DNA of 64,000 nucleotides from Serinicoccus profundi (GCF_008001015.1 NZ_CP042862.1:2914001-2978000), one strand, 5' to 3'; shown: positions 35,487 through 45,928, numbered from the stretch's first letter. Numbers and translations are program-made. Notes: a model not told the origin generated them from the sequence alone.

Positions 35487-35864
35487 TCAGTCGCGGCCGT
35501 CGGGCAGGAGCATCCCGACGAACATCGAGACGATCGAGACGACGATCGAGCCGAGCACGGCGTCCCACCAGAAGTCGTCGACGTGGAAGTCCAGGCCGAG
35601 CACCCCGGAGAGCCAGGAGGTCAGCACGAGCATGAGGGCGTTGACGATGAGCAGGAAGAGGCCCAGGGTCAGGACGATGAGGGGCAGCGAGAGCAGCTGG
35701 GCCAGCGGCCGGACGACGGCGTTGACGACGCCGAAGAGCGCCGCCACCCCGATGATGGTGAGGACCTGGCTCCAGCCCGACCCACCGAACTCGATGCCGG
35801 AGACGAGGGCAGAGGCGACCCAGAGGGCGACGCCGTTGGCGACGATCGTGGCGAGGAGTCTCAT
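35487..35864 (-). CDS. Phage-holin-like four-helix membrane protein (PF04020 type)
   Basis: 125 residues with four transmembrane helices. The motif [24 protein letters not shown] is typical of the PF04020 family, widespread in actinobacteria and not necessarily phage-derived. Function unknown. It is followed by the E1a-E1b-E2 operon on the same strand but has a separate position 100 bp upstream of it. Confidence 0.85.
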   Translation of the reverse strand: MRLLATIVANGVALWVASALVSGIEFGGSGWSQVLTIIGVAALFGVVNAVVRPLAQLLSLPLIVLTLGLFLLIVNALMLVLTSWLSGVLGLDFHVDDFWWDAVLGSIVVSIVSMFVGMLLPDGRD

Positions 35865-35916
35865 GCCGCCATCGTCCCACGCCTGGTGCGTCGGAGGGGC
35901 TGGCTACCCTGACCTC

Positions 35917-37008
35917 ATGACCGAGCAGTCCAGCCCCGTCCGTCTGCGTACCGCCCTGGCCGGCGTCCCGGCCTACGTCCCGGGCAGGCCGCCGGCGCCG
36001 GTCGAGGGGGTCACGGCATACAAGATCTCCTCCAACGAGAACCCTCACCCGCCGCTGCCCTCGGTCCTCGACGCGATCGGGCAGGCGGCGGCGAGCGTCA
36101 ACCGCTACCCGGACATGGGCGTTGTCGCCCTCACCGAGGCGCTCTCGGCCGACCTGGGCGTGCCCGCCGAGCAGATCGCCACCGGCACCGGCAGCGTCGC
36201 GGTCCTCACCCAGCTCGTCGCGATCACCTGCGACCCCGGCGATGAGGTGGTGTATGCCTGGCGCAGCTTCGAGGCCTACCCCATCGTCGTCGCGCTCTCC
36301 GGAGCAGTCTCGGTGCAGGTGCCGCTGGACGCGCAGGCACGCCACGACCTGGACGCCATGGCCGAGGCGATCACCGACCGCACCCGCCTCGTGCTCGTCT
36401 GCACCCCCAACAACCCGACCGGTCCGGCTGTCGGCGAGCAGGAGCTGCGCGCCTTCCTCGACCGGGTGCCCAGCGACGTGCTCGTCGTCATCGACGAGGC
36501 CTACCTCGAGTTCACGACCGAGGAGACCGTGCCGGACGCCCTGGCCCTCGCGCAGGAGCGACCCAACGTCGTCGTGCTGCGGACCTTCTCCAAGGCCTAC
36601 GGGCTGGCCGGGCTGCGGGTGGGGTATGCCGTGGCGCACCCCGAGATCGCCACCGCGCTGCGCAAGGCCGCGACGCCGTTCGGGGTCACGGACCTCGCGC
36701 AGCAGGCGGCGATCGCGAGCCTCGACGCCAAGGACGAGCTCCTCGCGCGGGTCGGGGAGCTCGTGGCCGAGCGCGAGCGGGTCGTCGCGGCGCTGCGCGA
36801 GCAGGGGTGGGACGTGCCGCAGGCCCAGGGCAACTTCTGCTGGCTGCCGCTCGGCGAGGCCGCCGTGCCCTTCGCGCAGGCGGCCCAGGCCCGCGGGCTC
36901 ATGGTGCGGCCGTTCGCCGGCGACGGCGTGCGCTGCACGATCGGGGAGACCGAGGCCAACGACCGGCTCGTCGAGGTGGCGCGGGAGTGGCTCTCGAACC
37001 GGGGATGA
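35917..37008 (+). CDS. Class I/II aminotransferase, HisC/aromatic type
   Basis: 363 residues from the ATG at 35917. Conserved features: [30 protein letters not shown], and the PLP-lysine motif [16 protein letters not shown]. This is the HisC-like subgroup, either histidinol-phosphate or aromatic (phenylalanine) aminotransferase. No other his genes nearby, so the aromatic alternative is preferred, weakly. The in-frame extension upstream to 35353 overlaps the divergent holin-like gene and is not coding. Confidence 0.88.
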   Translation: MTEQSSPVRLRTALAGVPAYVPGRPPAPVEGVTAYKISSNENPHPPLPSVLDAIGQAAASVNRYPDMGVVALTEALSADLGVPAEQIATGTGSVAVLTQLVAITCDPGDEVVYAWRSFEAYPIVVALSGAVSVQVPLDAQARHDLDAMAEAITDRTRLVLVCTPNNPTGPAVGEQELRAFLDRVPSDVLVVIDEAYLEFTTEETVPDALALAQERPNVVVLRTFSKAYGLAGLRVGYAVAHPEIATALRKAATPFGVTDLAQQAAIASLDAKDELLARVGELVAERERVVAALREQGWDVPQAQGNFCWLPLGEAAVPFAQAAQARGLMVRPFAGDGVRCTIGETEANDRLVEVAREWLSNRG

Positions 37009-37027
37009 GTGCTGGGCCGCCGCCCGA

Positions 37028-37426
37028 TCAGTGGCCGCGGCTGCCGACCGTGCGCCGCGTCACCATCGACACGACATACGTCATGCACCAGCTCGTGACC
37101 CCGACGAGGATCGTCGGGACCAGCACGCCCTGCCCCTCCTGCGCCACGGCCAGGCCGAAGAACCACGGCACGGTCATCCCGACCGCGCCCGCCGTCGCCA
37201 TCATCCAGGCGCGCCCGCGGGGGCCGGCGATGAACTGTGCGGCGACCGCCATGATCGCGAGGTTGCCGTAGGCCATGAGCACCTGGAAGACCTCGCCCGA
37301 CCCCCGCTCGACGCTCCACGACTGACCGGCGACCCAGGCGAGGATGCCACCGAGCAGCATGATCGGCAGGCCCTTGCGCAGGGAACCGGTGGCCACGGCG
37401 CTGGAGCCGTGGGGGGACAGAGTCAT
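37028..37426 (-). CDS. Hypothetical four-helix membrane protein
   Basis: 132 residues from ATG at 37426 with a perfect GGAGG. Four predicted helices from about residue 18 to 120, a basic C-terminus (VTRRTVGSRGH). No family recognised. It is convergent with the aminotransferase gene (19 bp between stops) and divergent from mutA. Confidence 0.7.
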   Translation of the reverse strand: MTLSPHGSSAVATGSLRKGLPIMLLGGILAWVAGQSWSVERGSGEVFQVLMAYGNLAIMAVAAQFIAGPRGRAWMMATAGAVGMTVPWFFGLAVAQEGQGVLVPTILVGVTSWCMTYVVSMVTRRTVGSRGH

Positions 37427-37535
37427 CGAGCCTCCTTCGTGGCGTCCACGATAGTCGGCCTCCCGGCCGGAGCGTCCCACCCCGGCGTTACGATCCCGGG
37501 GAAGGTGTCCGTCACTCGAGGGAGAGCACGAACCG

Positions 37536-39558
37536 ATGGAGGAGACGATCCAGCCGGCCGAGGACGTCGTCGACGCGATGCCCGAGGTGCTCTCCCTGGC
37601 GCAGTCCTTCCCGCAGGTGGGGCGCCGGGAGTGGGAGGAGCAGGTCGTCCGTGTCCTCAACCGGCGCCGCCCCGCCGACCGGCAGCTCTCCGTCGAGCAG
37701 TGCCTGGAGGCGCTGCGCACCCGCACCGTCGACGGCCTGCAGATCGAGCCGGTCTACTCCCCCGCCCGCAGCGACCACGACCTCGGCGACCACGACCTCG
37801 GCGAACCCCACCGTGCCCGCACCGACCTGGGCGAGCCGGGGGTAGCGCCGTTCCGCCGCGGGACCACCGTGCGCACCGACGGCAGCTGGGACGTCCGGGC
37901 CCTGCACGACGACCCCGACACCGCCGCCGGTGCGGGCGCCGTGCTCGCCGACCTCGAGCGCGGCGCGACTCCCTGTGGATCAGGTCGGGCGCGGCGCCGT
38001 CGCGCCCGACGACCTGGGGCGGCTGCTGGCCGGCGTGGAGCTCGACCTCGCCCCCGTCGTCGTCTCCAGCGAGGACGACCAGCAGGCCAGCGCGCGGGCC
38101 CTGCTCGCTGTCTCCACCGAGCGGGGTGTGCCGCTGGCCCCCGGCAGCAACCTCGGCCTCGACCCGCTGGCGCTCGCTGCGGTCACGGAGAGGCCCGTGG
38201 AGGACGCGGGGGTGGGTGAGCTGGCCCGCCACGTCCTCGCCGACCACCCCGGGGTGCGGGCGCTGACCGTGGACGCGACGGCATACCACGACGCAGGTGG
38301 GGCTGACGTCGACGAGCTCGGCCTCGCGATCGCGGGTGGTATCGCCCACCTGCGCCTCCTCGACGCCGCCGGGGTCGACCCGACGACGGCTGCCGACCAG
38401 ATCGACTTCCGGGTGTCGGCGAGCGCCGACCAGTTCCTCACCATCGCCCGGCTGCGGGCGCTGCGGGTGCTGTGGTCGAGGGTGCTGCAGGAGTGCGGCG
38501 TGCCGGCGCCGCGGCGCGGAGCCCGGCAGCACGCGGTGACGTCCTGGCGGATGCTCACCCGGGACGACCCATGGGTCAACATGCTGCGCGCGACGACAGC
38601 GACCTTCGCCGCTGCGGTCGGGGGTGCGGAGGCCGTCACCGTGCTCCCCTTCGACCACGTCCACGGTTACCCCGACGCCTTCTCCCGGCGGGTGGCGCGC
38701 AACACGCAGGTGATCCTCGCCGAGGAGGCCGGGATCGGGCGCGTCACCGACCCGGCAGGGGGCTCGGGCTATGTCGAGTCCCTCACCGACGACCTCGCCG
38801 CCCGCGCCTGGGAGCTCGTGCAGCGGGTCGAGGCCGAGGGCGGTCTCGCACGGGCGCTCGACGGGTCCTCGCTCGTCGCGGACGTCCTGGCCGCCAGCAG
38901 CGCGGAGCGGGCCCGCCGCATCGCCGACCGGAGCGCGCCGATCACCGGGGTGAGCAGCTTCCCGGCGGTCGACGAGGCTCCGCTGGAGCGCGTGCCGCGG
39001 CCCGAGCCGGTGTCCGGCGGGCTGCCACGGGTGCGCGACGCCGCGGTCTTCGAGGCGCTGCGCGACCGCTCGCGCACACATGCAGAGCAGCACGGCACGC
39101 CTCCCCAGGTGGTGCTGGCGGGCATCGGCGCCCGACGCGACTTCGGGGCCCGCGAGACCTTCACCGCCAGCCTGCTCGCCGCCGCCGGGATCCGCGGGGT
39201 GCTCGTCGAGGGGACGGACGCCGAGGTCTTCGCGGCGGCGGTCCGCGACACCGGGTCGCCGGTGGCGATCCTCACCTCCTCCGCCGACCGGTATGCCGAG
39301 CACGGCCCCGCCGTCGCCCGCGCCCTGCGCGACGCCGGCGCGACCCAGGTCCTCCTCGCCGGCGCCGAGCGCGAGCTGGCCCCTCGCCGGGCCGACGGTG
39401 ACAGCGACCTTGCCCCTGCCCCTGCCCCCGACCCCCATGGCCGCGCCACGCCCGACGCAGACACCGACGGCCCTCTCGTCGACGGCACGGTGCACGCGGG
39501 GATGGACGTCGTCGCCTTCCTCGACGCCCTGCTCGACACCCTGAAGGTGGCCCGGTGA
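37536..39558 (+). pseudogene. mutA: Methylmalonyl-CoA mutase small subunit, interrupted by two adjacent frameshifts
   Basis: The N-terminal part (LSLAQSFPQVGRREWEEQV to ADLERGAT) is read in frame 3 from the ATG at 37536. SLWIRSG, matching the conserved DLExGxTSLWxRVG block, is in frame 2. From VGRGAVAPDDLGRLL to the end at 39558 the protein is in frame 1. Adding one base before CCCTG (about 37971) and one G near 37985 would restore one protein of about 675 residues. The stop overlaps mutB (GTGA). Two indels within 20 bp suggest either a local sequence error or genuine decay; the rest of the gene is well conserved. The subunit is non-catalytic in heterodimeric mutases. Confidence 0.85.
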
Positions 39559-41906
39559 CGATCCCCGACTTCAGCCAGGTCCCGCTCACCCTTGTGCCCT
39601 CCGGCCACCCCGACCCCGACCCCCACGCCGACCCCCACGCCGACTCCGACCCCTCCTCCCCCGACCGAGCGTCGCAGATGGTCGCCCCCGACCCCCACCG
39701 AGCGTCGCAAATGGCTGCCGACGACGAGGCCGGCGGCGCGGCATACCCGGAGCTGCCCGAGCCGTGGCACACCCCCGAGCACATCGAGGTCGCCGCGGTC
39801 TACGGGCAGGCCGACCTGGCGCCGCTGGACTTCCTCGACACCTGGCCGGGGCTGCCGCCGTTCCTGCGCGGCCCCTACCCGACGATGTACGTCAACCAGC
39901 CGTGGACGATCAGGCAGTATGCCGGGTTCTCCACCGCGCAGGAGTCCAACGCGTTCTACCGCCGCAACCTCGCGGCCGGGCAGAAGGGCCTGTCGGTCGC
40001 CTTCGACCTGGCGACCCACCGCGGCTACGACTCCGACCACCCCCGTGTCGAGGGCGACGTCGGCATGGCCGGGGTGGCGATCGACTCGATCCTCGACATG
40101 CGCCAGCTCTTCGACGGCATCCCGCTGGACCAGATGTCGGTGTCGATGACGATGAACGGTGCCGTGCTGCCGATCCTGGCGTTGTATGTCGTGGCCGCGG
40201 AGGAGCAGGGGGTGGCGCCGGAGCTGCTCTCGGGGACGATCCAGAACGACATCCTCAAGGAGTTCATGGTCCGCAACACCTACATCTACCCGCCCGGGCC
40301 CTCCATGCGGATCATCTCCGACATCTTCGCCTTCACCAGCGCGCGGATGCCGCGGTTCAACTCGATCTCGATCTCCGGCTACCACATCCAGGAGGCCGGG
40401 GCCACGGCCGACCTGGAGCTGGCCTACACCCTGGCCGACGGGGTGGAGTACCTCCGCGCCGGTCAGGCCGCGGGCCTGGACGTCGACGCCTTCGCGCCGC
40501 GCCTGTCCTTCTTCTGGGGCATCGGGATGAACTTCGCGATGGAGGTCGCCAAGCTGCGGGCGGCCCGGCTGCTGTGGGCGCGTCTCGTGCAGCGGGTCGG
40601 CGCGCAGGACCCGAAGTCGCTGTCGCTGCGCACCCACAGCCAGACCTCCGGGTGGTCGCTCACCGCGCAGGACGTCTACAACAACGTCACGCGCACCTGC
40701 ATCGAGGCGATGGCGGCGACGCAGGGGCATACCCAGTCGCTGCACACCAACGCCCTCGACGAGGCGATCGCGCTGCCGACCGACTTCAGTGCCCGCATCG
40801 CCCGCAACACCCAGCTCTTCCTCCAGCAGGAGTCCGGGACGACGCGGGTCATCGACCCGTGGGGCGGCAGCGCCTACATCGAGCGACTCACCCACGACCT
40901 CGCGCGCGCCGCGTGGGCGCACATCGAGGAGGTCGAGGAGGCAGGGGGTATGGCGTCGGCCATCGAGGCGGGCATCCCCAAGATGCGGGTCGAAGAGGCG
41001 GCAGCGCGCACCCAGGCGCGGATCGACGGCGGGACCCAGCCGCTCATCGGGGTCAACCGCTATCCGTTGGAGCACCCGGAGAGCCTCGACGTCCTCAAGA
41101 TCGACAACGCCCAGGTGCGCCGCGACCAGCTCGCCAAGCTCGAGCGGCTGCGCGCCGAGCGCGACGAGGACGCCTGCCGGCGGGCGCTGACGGCGCTGAC
41201 GGCCGGGGCGCGCGCGGCCATGGAGTCCGAGAGCGCACCGGACTCCGGCGACCTCTCCGGCAACCTGCTCGCCCTGGCCATCGACGCCGCCCGCGCGCAC
41301 GCGAGCGTCGGCGAGATCTCGGATGCGATGGAGGAGGTCTTCGGCCGGTTCACCGCGCAGGTGCGGACCATCAGCGGTGTCTACGCGAAGGAAGCCATGG
41401 GATCGACCGGAGCGGGCTCGCTGGAGCGGACGCTGGCGTTGGTGGAGGACTTCGAGGCCGAGGAGGGCCGCAGGCCGCGGATCCTCGTGGCGAAGATGGG
41501 CCAGGACGGCCACGACCGGGGGCAGAAGGTCATCGCCACCGCCTTCGCCGACCTCGGCTTCGACGTCGACGTCGGCCCGCTCTTCCAGACCCCGGGCGAG
41601 GCAGCACGGCAGGCGGTGGAAGGTGACGTGCACGTCGTCGGCGTCTCCTCGCTCGCCGCCGGCCACCTCTACCTCGTGCCCGCGCTGCGGCGCGAGCTCG
41701 ACGCCCTGGGCCGGGAGGACATGATGATCGTCGTCGGCGGGGTCATCCCCGAGGGCGACATGGCCCAGCTGCACGAGCTCGGTGCGGACGCGATCTACCC
41801 GCCGGGCACCGTCATCCCCGTCGCTGCCGCCGAGCTCGTGGGGCAGCTCGCTCAGCGGTTGGGGCATCGGGAGGGTGACGGGACGGCCGGGCGGGCGGGT
41901 GCCTAG
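39555..41906 (+). CDS. mutB: Methylmalonyl-CoA mutase large subunit
   Basis: 783 residues. After a low-complexity N-terminus ([16 protein letters not shown] plus two RASQM units from the minisatellite) the catalytic barrel follows with [35 protein letters not shown] and [13 protein letters not shown]. The C-terminal cobalamin domain has [11 protein letters not shown] with the axial-ligand His, and SSLAAGH. It interconverts methylmalonyl-CoA and succinyl-CoA using adenosylcobalamin, ending catabolism of branched-chain amino acids and odd-chain fatty acids. Start GTG at 39555 overlaps mutA. Confidence 0.95.
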   Translation: MTIPDFSQVPLTLVPSGHPDPDPHADPHADSDPSSPDRASQMVAPDPHRASQMAADDEAGGAAYPELPEPWHTPEHIEVAAVYGQADLAPLDFLDTWPGLPPFLRGPYPTMYVNQPWTIRQYAGFSTAQESNAFYRRNLAAGQKGLSVAFDLATHRGYDSDHPRVEGDVGMAGVAIDSILDMRQLFDGIPLDQMSVSMTMNGAVLPILALYVVAAEEQGVAPELLSGTIQNDILKEFMVRNTYIYPPGPSMRIISDIFAFTSARMPRFNSISISGYHIQEAGATADLELAYTLADGVEYLRAGQAAGLDVDAFAPRLSFFWGIGMNFAMEVAKLRAARLLWARLVQRVGAQDPKSLSLRTHSQTSGWSLTAQDVYNNVTRTCIEAMAATQGHTQSLHTNALDEAIALPTDFSARIARNTQLFLQQESGTTRVIDPWGGSAYIERLTHDLARAAWAHIEEVEEAGGMASAIEAGIPKMRVEEAAARTQARIDGGTQPLIGVNRYPLEHPESLDVLKIDNAQVRRDQLAKLERLRAERDEDACRRALTALTAGARAAMESESAPDSGDLSGNLLALAIDAARAHASVGEISDAMEEVFGRFTAQVRTISGVYAKEAMGSTGAGSLERTLALVEDFEAEEGRRPRILVAKMGQDGHDRGQKVIATAFADLGFDVDVGPLFQTPGEAARQAVEGDVHVVGVSSLAAGHLYLVPALRRELDALGREDMMIVVGGVIPEGDMAQLHELGADAIYPPGTVIPVAAAELVGQLAQRLGHREGDGTAGRAGA
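39661..39716. repeat. Two copies of the 32-bp minisatellite inside mutB
   Basis: ACCGAGCGTCGCAGATGG (from 39664) and ACCGAGCGTCGCAAATGG (from 39696), 32 bp apart, are in the opposite orientation to the array at 4350. They are translated in frame as RASQM units in the disordered N-terminal segment before the conserved catalytic domain. Confidence 0.9.
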
Positions 41907-43068
41907 GCCGGTCGATGTCGATGCCCTCGCGGAGGGTGTCGTCTCGGGTTCGCGCGGGCACCTCGCGCGCGCCATCACCCTGGTCGAGTCCACCCATCCC
42001 GACCACCGGACCGCCGCCCGGGAACTGCTGCGGCGACTGACTCCGACGGTCGGCGACTCGGCATACCCGCAACCCGACCCGACGACGCACGACCGGGAGA
42101 CGACCCACGACCCGGAGCCGGCGTCGGCGTCGGCGTCGGCGTCGGAGCCGGCGTCGGACTCGGAGCCGGTGGACGGTCCACCCACGACCGCGGCGCCCTC
42201 CACCGTGACCTCGGTGCGCCTCGGCATCTCCGGGGTGCCGGGCGCGGGGAAATCGACCTTCATCAACGCGCTGGGCTTGCGCCTCATCGAGGAGGGGCAT
42301 CGCGTCGCCGTGCTGGCGGTCGACCCGTCGTCGGCGAGGTCCGGAGGGTCGATCCTCGGCGACCGGACCCGCATGGGTGAGCTGACGACGTCGCCTGACG
42401 CCTTCGTGCGTCCGTCGCCGACCGGTCTGCACCTCGGCGGCGTGGCGCGGGCGACGCGCGAGTCGATGATCGTCGTGGAGGCCGCGGGGTTCGACGTCGT
42501 CATCGTCGAGACCGTCGGGGTGGGGCAGTCCGAGGTAGCGGTCGCCGAGATGGTCGACACCTTCCTCCTGCTCGCGCTGGCCCGGGCCGGCGACCAGCTG
42601 CAGGGCATCAAGCGCGGCATCCTGGAGATCGCCGACGTCATCGCGGTCAACAAGGCGGACGGTCCGCACGAGGCCGAGGCCCGGGGCACAGCGCGGGAGC
42701 TGGCGATCGCCATGCGCCTCCTGCGGGGCGGGGACGGCGAGCGCCGGGTGCCGGTGCTCACCTGCAGCGCGCTGCACGGCGACGGTCTCGACGAGGTATG
42801 GCGCGAGGTCCTCGCCCACCGCTCCCACCTCGAGTTATCCGTCGAGGGTGGGCTGGCGCGTCGGCGCGGCGAGCAGCAGCTGCAGTGGCTGTGGGCCTTG
42901 TTGCAGACCGAGCTGTGGTCGACCTTCCGCGGGTCTCCTGCAGTGCGCGAGGCCGCCGCGGGGGTGGAGCGCGAGATCCGCGAGCAGCGGCTCAGCGCCG
43001 TCGAAGGTGCGGGCCGCATCCTGGAGGCTTTCGCGCAGGAGGCGCCGCAGCTTCCCTGGGCCCGCTGA
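41899..43068 (+). CDS. meaB: Methylmalonyl-CoA mutase-associated GTPase MeaB
   Basis: 389 residues from the GTG at 41899, overlapping mutB by 8 bp. G-protein motifs: P-loop [41 protein letters not shown] and NKADG. MeaB chaperones the mutase: it gates cobalamin loading and protects the cofactor. Between the N-terminal helix bundle and the P-loop there is an unusual insertion of about 50 residues rich in Ser, Ala, Glu, Pro and Thr ([15 protein letters not shown]), absent from typical MeaB and probably disordered. Confidence 0.93.
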   Translation: MPRPVDVDALAEGVVSGSRGHLARAITLVESTHPDHRTAARELLRRLTPTVGDSAYPQPDPTTHDRETTHDPEPASASASASEPASDSEPVDGPPTTAAPSTVTSVRLGISGVPGAGKSTFINALGLRLIEEGHRVAVLAVDPSSARSGGSILGDRTRMGELTTSPDAFVRPSPTGLHLGGVARATRESMIVVEAAGFDVVIVETVGVGQSEVAVAEMVDTFLLLALARAGDQLQGIKRGILEIADVIAVNKADGPHEAEARGTARELAIAMRLLRGGDGERRVPVLTCSALHGDGLDEVWREVLAHRSHLELSVEGGLARRRGEQQLQWLWALLQTELWSTFRGSPAVREAAAGVEREIREQRLSAVEGAGRILEAFAQEAPQLPWAR

Positions 43069-43200
43069 CTGGCCGCACCGGTTGCTCTGACCGGGCTACT
43101 GATGTGCCGCACCCGCAGCTCTCCCCGGTCCGCTGACCCGCCGCACCCGCAGATCTCCCCGGTCCGCTGACCTGTAGTACCCGCTTGCCTAGACCCCGCT
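43060..43200. repeat. Degenerate repeat of about 35 bp downstream of meaB
   Basis: Units starting CCGCTGAC and carrying CCGCACCCGCAG then CTCCCCGGT recur four to five times from the meaB stop onward, decaying to the right. The CGCTGA of the meaB end is the first unit's start. No coding frame is convincing in 43069-43340. Confidence 0.7.
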
Positions 43201-43340
43201 GAGCCACAACCCGGGCGCGACCGTCGACTGCTGGCTGCACCCCAGCTCCACGCGCGCGAGCGCTGCTCGCACCCAGGTCGTCCACACCCCCGATGCGCTC
43301 GGCCCGTTATCCCCAGACTGGGCGTGTCACCTTCCATTGA

Positions 43341-43360
43341 TCGAACACGTGTTCTATTCT
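43341..43360 (+). promoter_or_regulatory. LexA-like box overlapping a promoter
   Basis: TCGAACACGTGTTCTA (43341-43356) contains the perfect palindrome GAACACGTGTTC and matches the actinobacterial SOS box GAAC-N4-GTTC. TATTCT (43355-43360) could be the -10, placing a start site near the ATG at 43369. The promoter would read into two short overlapping ORFs and not into the downstream opposite-strand gene. Confidence 0.6.
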
Positions 43361-43424
43361 GAGATCAGATGAAGCACCACGCAACCACCGGGGGGTGGTC
43401 GCGGATCGGGAAGGGGGTGCCATC

Positions 43425-43526
43425 GTGGCGATCGCCAGCACTGCCGACCGAGCGCGAGCCCGCGCCCTGCTCGAGCACGCTCTGACGATGTCGGGGATGA
43501 GCCCGACGGGACCGCCGCCGTTCTGA
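43425..43526 (+). CDS. Possible SOS-controlled microprotein (33 aa)
   Basis: GTG at 43425, with GGAAGGGGG about nine bases upstream, opens MAIASTADRARARALLEHAL and ends PPPF. A short amphipathic helix followed by a Pro tail is predicted. An overlapping 38-codon frame starts with ATG at 43369, close to the predicted transcription start. Neither has a recognised family; they may be remnants of a lost SOS gene. The rest of 43060-43340 is repeat or empty. Confidence 0.3.
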   Translation: MAIASTADRARARALLEHALTMSGMSPTGPPPF

Positions 43527-43530
43527 GCGG

Positions 43531-44061
43531 TCAGCCCTCGTGCGCCGGAGTGATCGACTCCCCTGCATAGGACACGATCTGGCCGGGGCGGATCTGGGTC
43601 CCGCGCCGCATGACGACCTCCCCGTCGACCGTGACCTCACCGTTCTCGATGACCATGCGCGCCATGGCACCGTCCGGCACCACCCCGGAGAGCTTGAGCA
43701 GCTGACCCAGGCGGATGCTCTGGTCGCGGATCCCGACGGTGGCGACGTCGCCGCCCTCGGCGGTCTCGGCAGCGGCACTCTCCGCACCCTCGACGAGGTC
43801 TGCGTGCTCGGGGTGCTGGGCGATGTAGTCCGGCACGAACGGGCATGTCGGCCGCACCCGCAGGCCCTCGGCGCGCGCATACTGCAGCGCCTCCTCGACC
43901 AGCCGACCGCCCAGTCCCTGGCCGCGCGCGGCGGGGTCGACGACGGAGTGCTGCAGGTCCAGGACGCCGTCGGCGAGCGCGTACGAGAGGTATCCGATGG
44001 ACCGGTCGGCATCATGAGCTTCCCAGCGGTCCTGCTCGGCGAGGTGGACGATCTGCGTCAT
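43531..44061 (-). CDS. GNAT-like acetyltransferase fused to an S4 RNA-binding-like domain
   Basis: 176 residues. The N-terminal 90 residues resemble the small YjdJ/GNAT-type domain (LQHSVVDPAARGQGLGGRLVEEAL, with acetyl-CoA loop, and CPFVPDYIAQHPE). From about 110 the sequence IRLGQLLKLSGVVPDGAMARMVIENGEVTVDGEVVMRRG has the S4/YbcJ pattern. The two domains normally are separate proteins. Suggests a modifying enzyme acting on an RNA or ribosome-linked target, by inference. Confidence 0.8.
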   Translation of the reverse strand: MTQIVHLAEQDRWEAHDADRSIGYLSYALADGVLDLQHSVVDPAARGQGLGGRLVEEALQYARAEGLRVRPTCPFVPDYIAQHPEHADLVEGAESAAAETAEGGDVATVGIRDQSIRLGQLLKLSGVVPDGAMARMVIENGEVTVDGEVVMRRGTQIRPGQIVSYAGESITPAHEG

Positions 44062-44118
44062 GGTCCAAGGGTATGCCGCCGGGACCCTGAGCGGCGTCCC
44101 GGCGGCCCGTCGTCCCGG

Positions 44119-44742
44119 TCAGGTGTCGGAGGTCGCCCCCGACTCGTCGGTGGAGTCGTCGCCCGCGCCCGCCCCGTCCGTGCTGGACTCCGGCTGCCAA
44201 GGCTTCGCCGTGGACCCATCCTCGCCCGGCACGCCACCAGGGACCGCCGTGTCCGACTCCGGCGGCAGGCCGTCGACCGCACCGCCCGGCACGCCGCCCA
44301 TCCCCCGCGGGCCGGGCCCGCCGGTCAGCGGCTGGTCGAGCAACTCCTGGATGTCGGACTCCGCCGCGGCGAGCAGCGCGTCGACGAGCACCTGCCGGTC
44401 CACGCCCTCGGCATCGGCGATCTCCCCGAGCGTGGTCCCTTCCGCGAGCTGCGTCCCGAGCTCCTCCGCAGTCAGTCCGAGGGTGTCGGCCGCCGTGGTG
44501 AGGGAGAGGCCGCGCGGGCCGTGGCCGCGAGGACCATCGGCCCCACCACCGTGCGGGTCGCGGACGCCATCCTCATCCTCGGTCGTCCCCTCGGCCGCAG
44601 GGTCCGAGGTCGAGGCGGAATCCTCGGTCGTCGTGCTCGTGGTCGAGGCGTCCTCGGCCAGGCTGGGCACGGCGACCCCGAAGCCGATCACGGCTGCGGT
44701 CAGGCCGCTCACCCCGAGTGCGGTGGCGATGGAGGTCTTCAT
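44119..44742 (-). CDS. Secreted acidic hypothetical protein
   Basis: 207 residues: signal peptide MKTSIATALGVSGL... ending near SLAEDA, then a Ser/Thr/Asp/Glu-rich stretch and a conserved helical unit LSLTTAADTLGLTAEELGTQL followed by EGVDRQVLVDALL. The tail is Gly/Pro/Asp-rich. The middle unit resembles small helical repeats often seen in actinobacterial secreted proteins. Function unknown. Alone in its transcript. Confidence 0.75.
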   Translation of the reverse strand: MKTSIATALGVSGLTAAVIGFGVAVPSLAEDASTTSTTTEDSASTSDPAAEGTTEDEDGVRDPHGGGADGPRGHGPRGLSLTTAADTLGLTAEELGTQLAEGTTLGEIADAEGVDRQVLVDALLAAAESDIQELLDQPLTGGPGPRGMGGVPGGAVDGLPPESDTAVPGGVPGEDGSTAKPWQPESSTDGAGAGDDSTDESGATSDT

Positions 44743-44860
44743 GATGGTCCTTCCCTGTCGGTGCCGCCACGGTCCGTGGCGTCGATGCCTCCACCATCAG
44801 CGCCGTGGGTATGCCACACCTCAGGACGACCTGTGCCTCACCTGTCAGTCGCGGCGCGGG

Positions 44861-45709
44861 TCAGAGCCAGTCGACCCGGCCGGCGAGGGCGGCATACCCG
44901 ACGAAGGCGACGACGTCGAGCACCGTATGGGCGACCACGAGCGGCATGACCCGCCGCGTCCGCGCGTAGAACCACCCGAGGATCACCCCCATCGCCACAT
45001 TGCCGATGAACCCGCCGAAGCCCTGGTAGAGGTGGTAACTGCCTCTCAGCAGCGCCGACGTCAGGATGATCGCCCACATCGACCACCCCGCCTGTGCCCA
45101 CCGCGTGAAGAGGTAGCCGACCGCCACGACCTCCTCGAGCACCGAGTTCTGGACTGCCGCAAGGACCAGCACGGGCACGGCCCACCAGATCGAGGGCAGG
45201 TTGGCCGGGGCGACGGTGGTGTTGACGCCGAGCTCGCGCGCGAGGAGATAGAGACCGAGACCAGGTATGCCGATCACCGCCGCGAGCAGCGTCCCCTGCG
45301 CGAGGTCACGGACCGGTCGGGTGCGGTCCAGACCCATGACCCGCCACGGGCGGGCGATGTCGCGGCCCAGGAGATGGAGAGCGAGCACCACCGGCACGAG
45401 AGCCAGGGCGATGCCGACGAGCTGGTAGGCGAGGTCGATCCAGGGCTGGTCCGGCGCCGCGCTGGTGTTCATGCTCGTGGTCTGGGCCGACAGACCTCCG
45501 GGGGCGGTGAGCTTGCGCGCGATGCTCAGGACGGACCAGACGGCGGAGGCGCCGAGGCTGACACCCAGCACGAGCAGTGTCTCGGTCAGGAGGGTGCGGC
45601 GCGGGAGGGCGCTGGGTGGGAGGCTGCGGCGCGCGAGGGCGCTGGGTGGGAGGGCGCTGGGTGGGAGGGCGCTGGGTGGGAGGGCGCTGGGTGGCAGAGG
45701 ACGGTCCAC
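44861..45709 (-). CDS. CPBP-family intramembrane metalloprotease/glutamic endopeptidase
   Basis: 282 residues with about eight helices. Family motifs are EEVVAVGYLFTRW (the E-E motif), the histidine of SYHLYQGFGGFIGN, and VVAHTVLDV. CPBP proteins process or protect against membrane-associated peptides; many lie near bacteriocin genes, but here the neighbours do not show it. The N-terminus carries tandem PPSAL units encoded by a 15-bp repeat (45611-45705), so the true start could be after it. Confidence 0.85.
   Translation of the reverse strand: MDRPLPPSALPPSALPPSALPPSALARRSLPPSALPRRTLLTETLLVLGVSLGASAVWSVLSIARKLTAPGGLSAQTTSMNTSAAPDQPWIDLAYQLVGIALALVPVVLALHLLGRDIARPWRVMGLDRTRPVRDLAQGTLLAAVIGIPGLGLYLLARELGVNTTVAPANLPSIWWAVPVLVLAAVQNSVLEEVVAVGYLFTRWAQAGWSMWAIILTSALLRGSYHLYQGFGGFIGNVAMGVILGWFYARTRRVMPLVVAHTVLDVVAFVGYAALAGRVDWL
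45611..45705. repeat. 15-bp tandem repeat in the 5' end of the CPBP gene
   Basis: The unit GAGGGCGCTGGGTGG recurs at 15-bp steps, about five recognisable copies. It is translated on the minus strand as P-P-S-A-L. Because the unit is a multiple of three, copy changes preserve the frame. Confidence 0.9.
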
Positions 45710-45928
45710 CCCCTCAGGCTAGGTGCTCGACGGCCGCGCCCCGGGCGGCGCGCGAGCGGCTCCGACCCCAGACGATCCAGGCCGGGCACGACCGAGCACC
45801 CGGGTGGGTCGTCCGGGTGCTCGGTCCGCGAGGGCGGTCGCCGTCAGCAGGGGTGACTGCGCGCCGCCCGGCTCGTGGGGGTCGACGGGTGCCGACCCGA
45901 CAGGGAGGGTCAGCCCGACGGCGCGTCC

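Noticed and set aside
35487-35864. Prophage remnant because of holin similarity
   Set aside because: PF04020 proteins are general actinobacterial membrane proteins and no phage genes are near.
35353-35916. N-terminal extension of the aminotransferase
   Set aside because: The extension is antisense to the holin-like gene; the conserved protein begins at the ATG at 35917.
38769-43337. 1522-codon minus-strand ORF
   Set aside because: Antisense of mutA, mutB and meaB with no recognisable motif.
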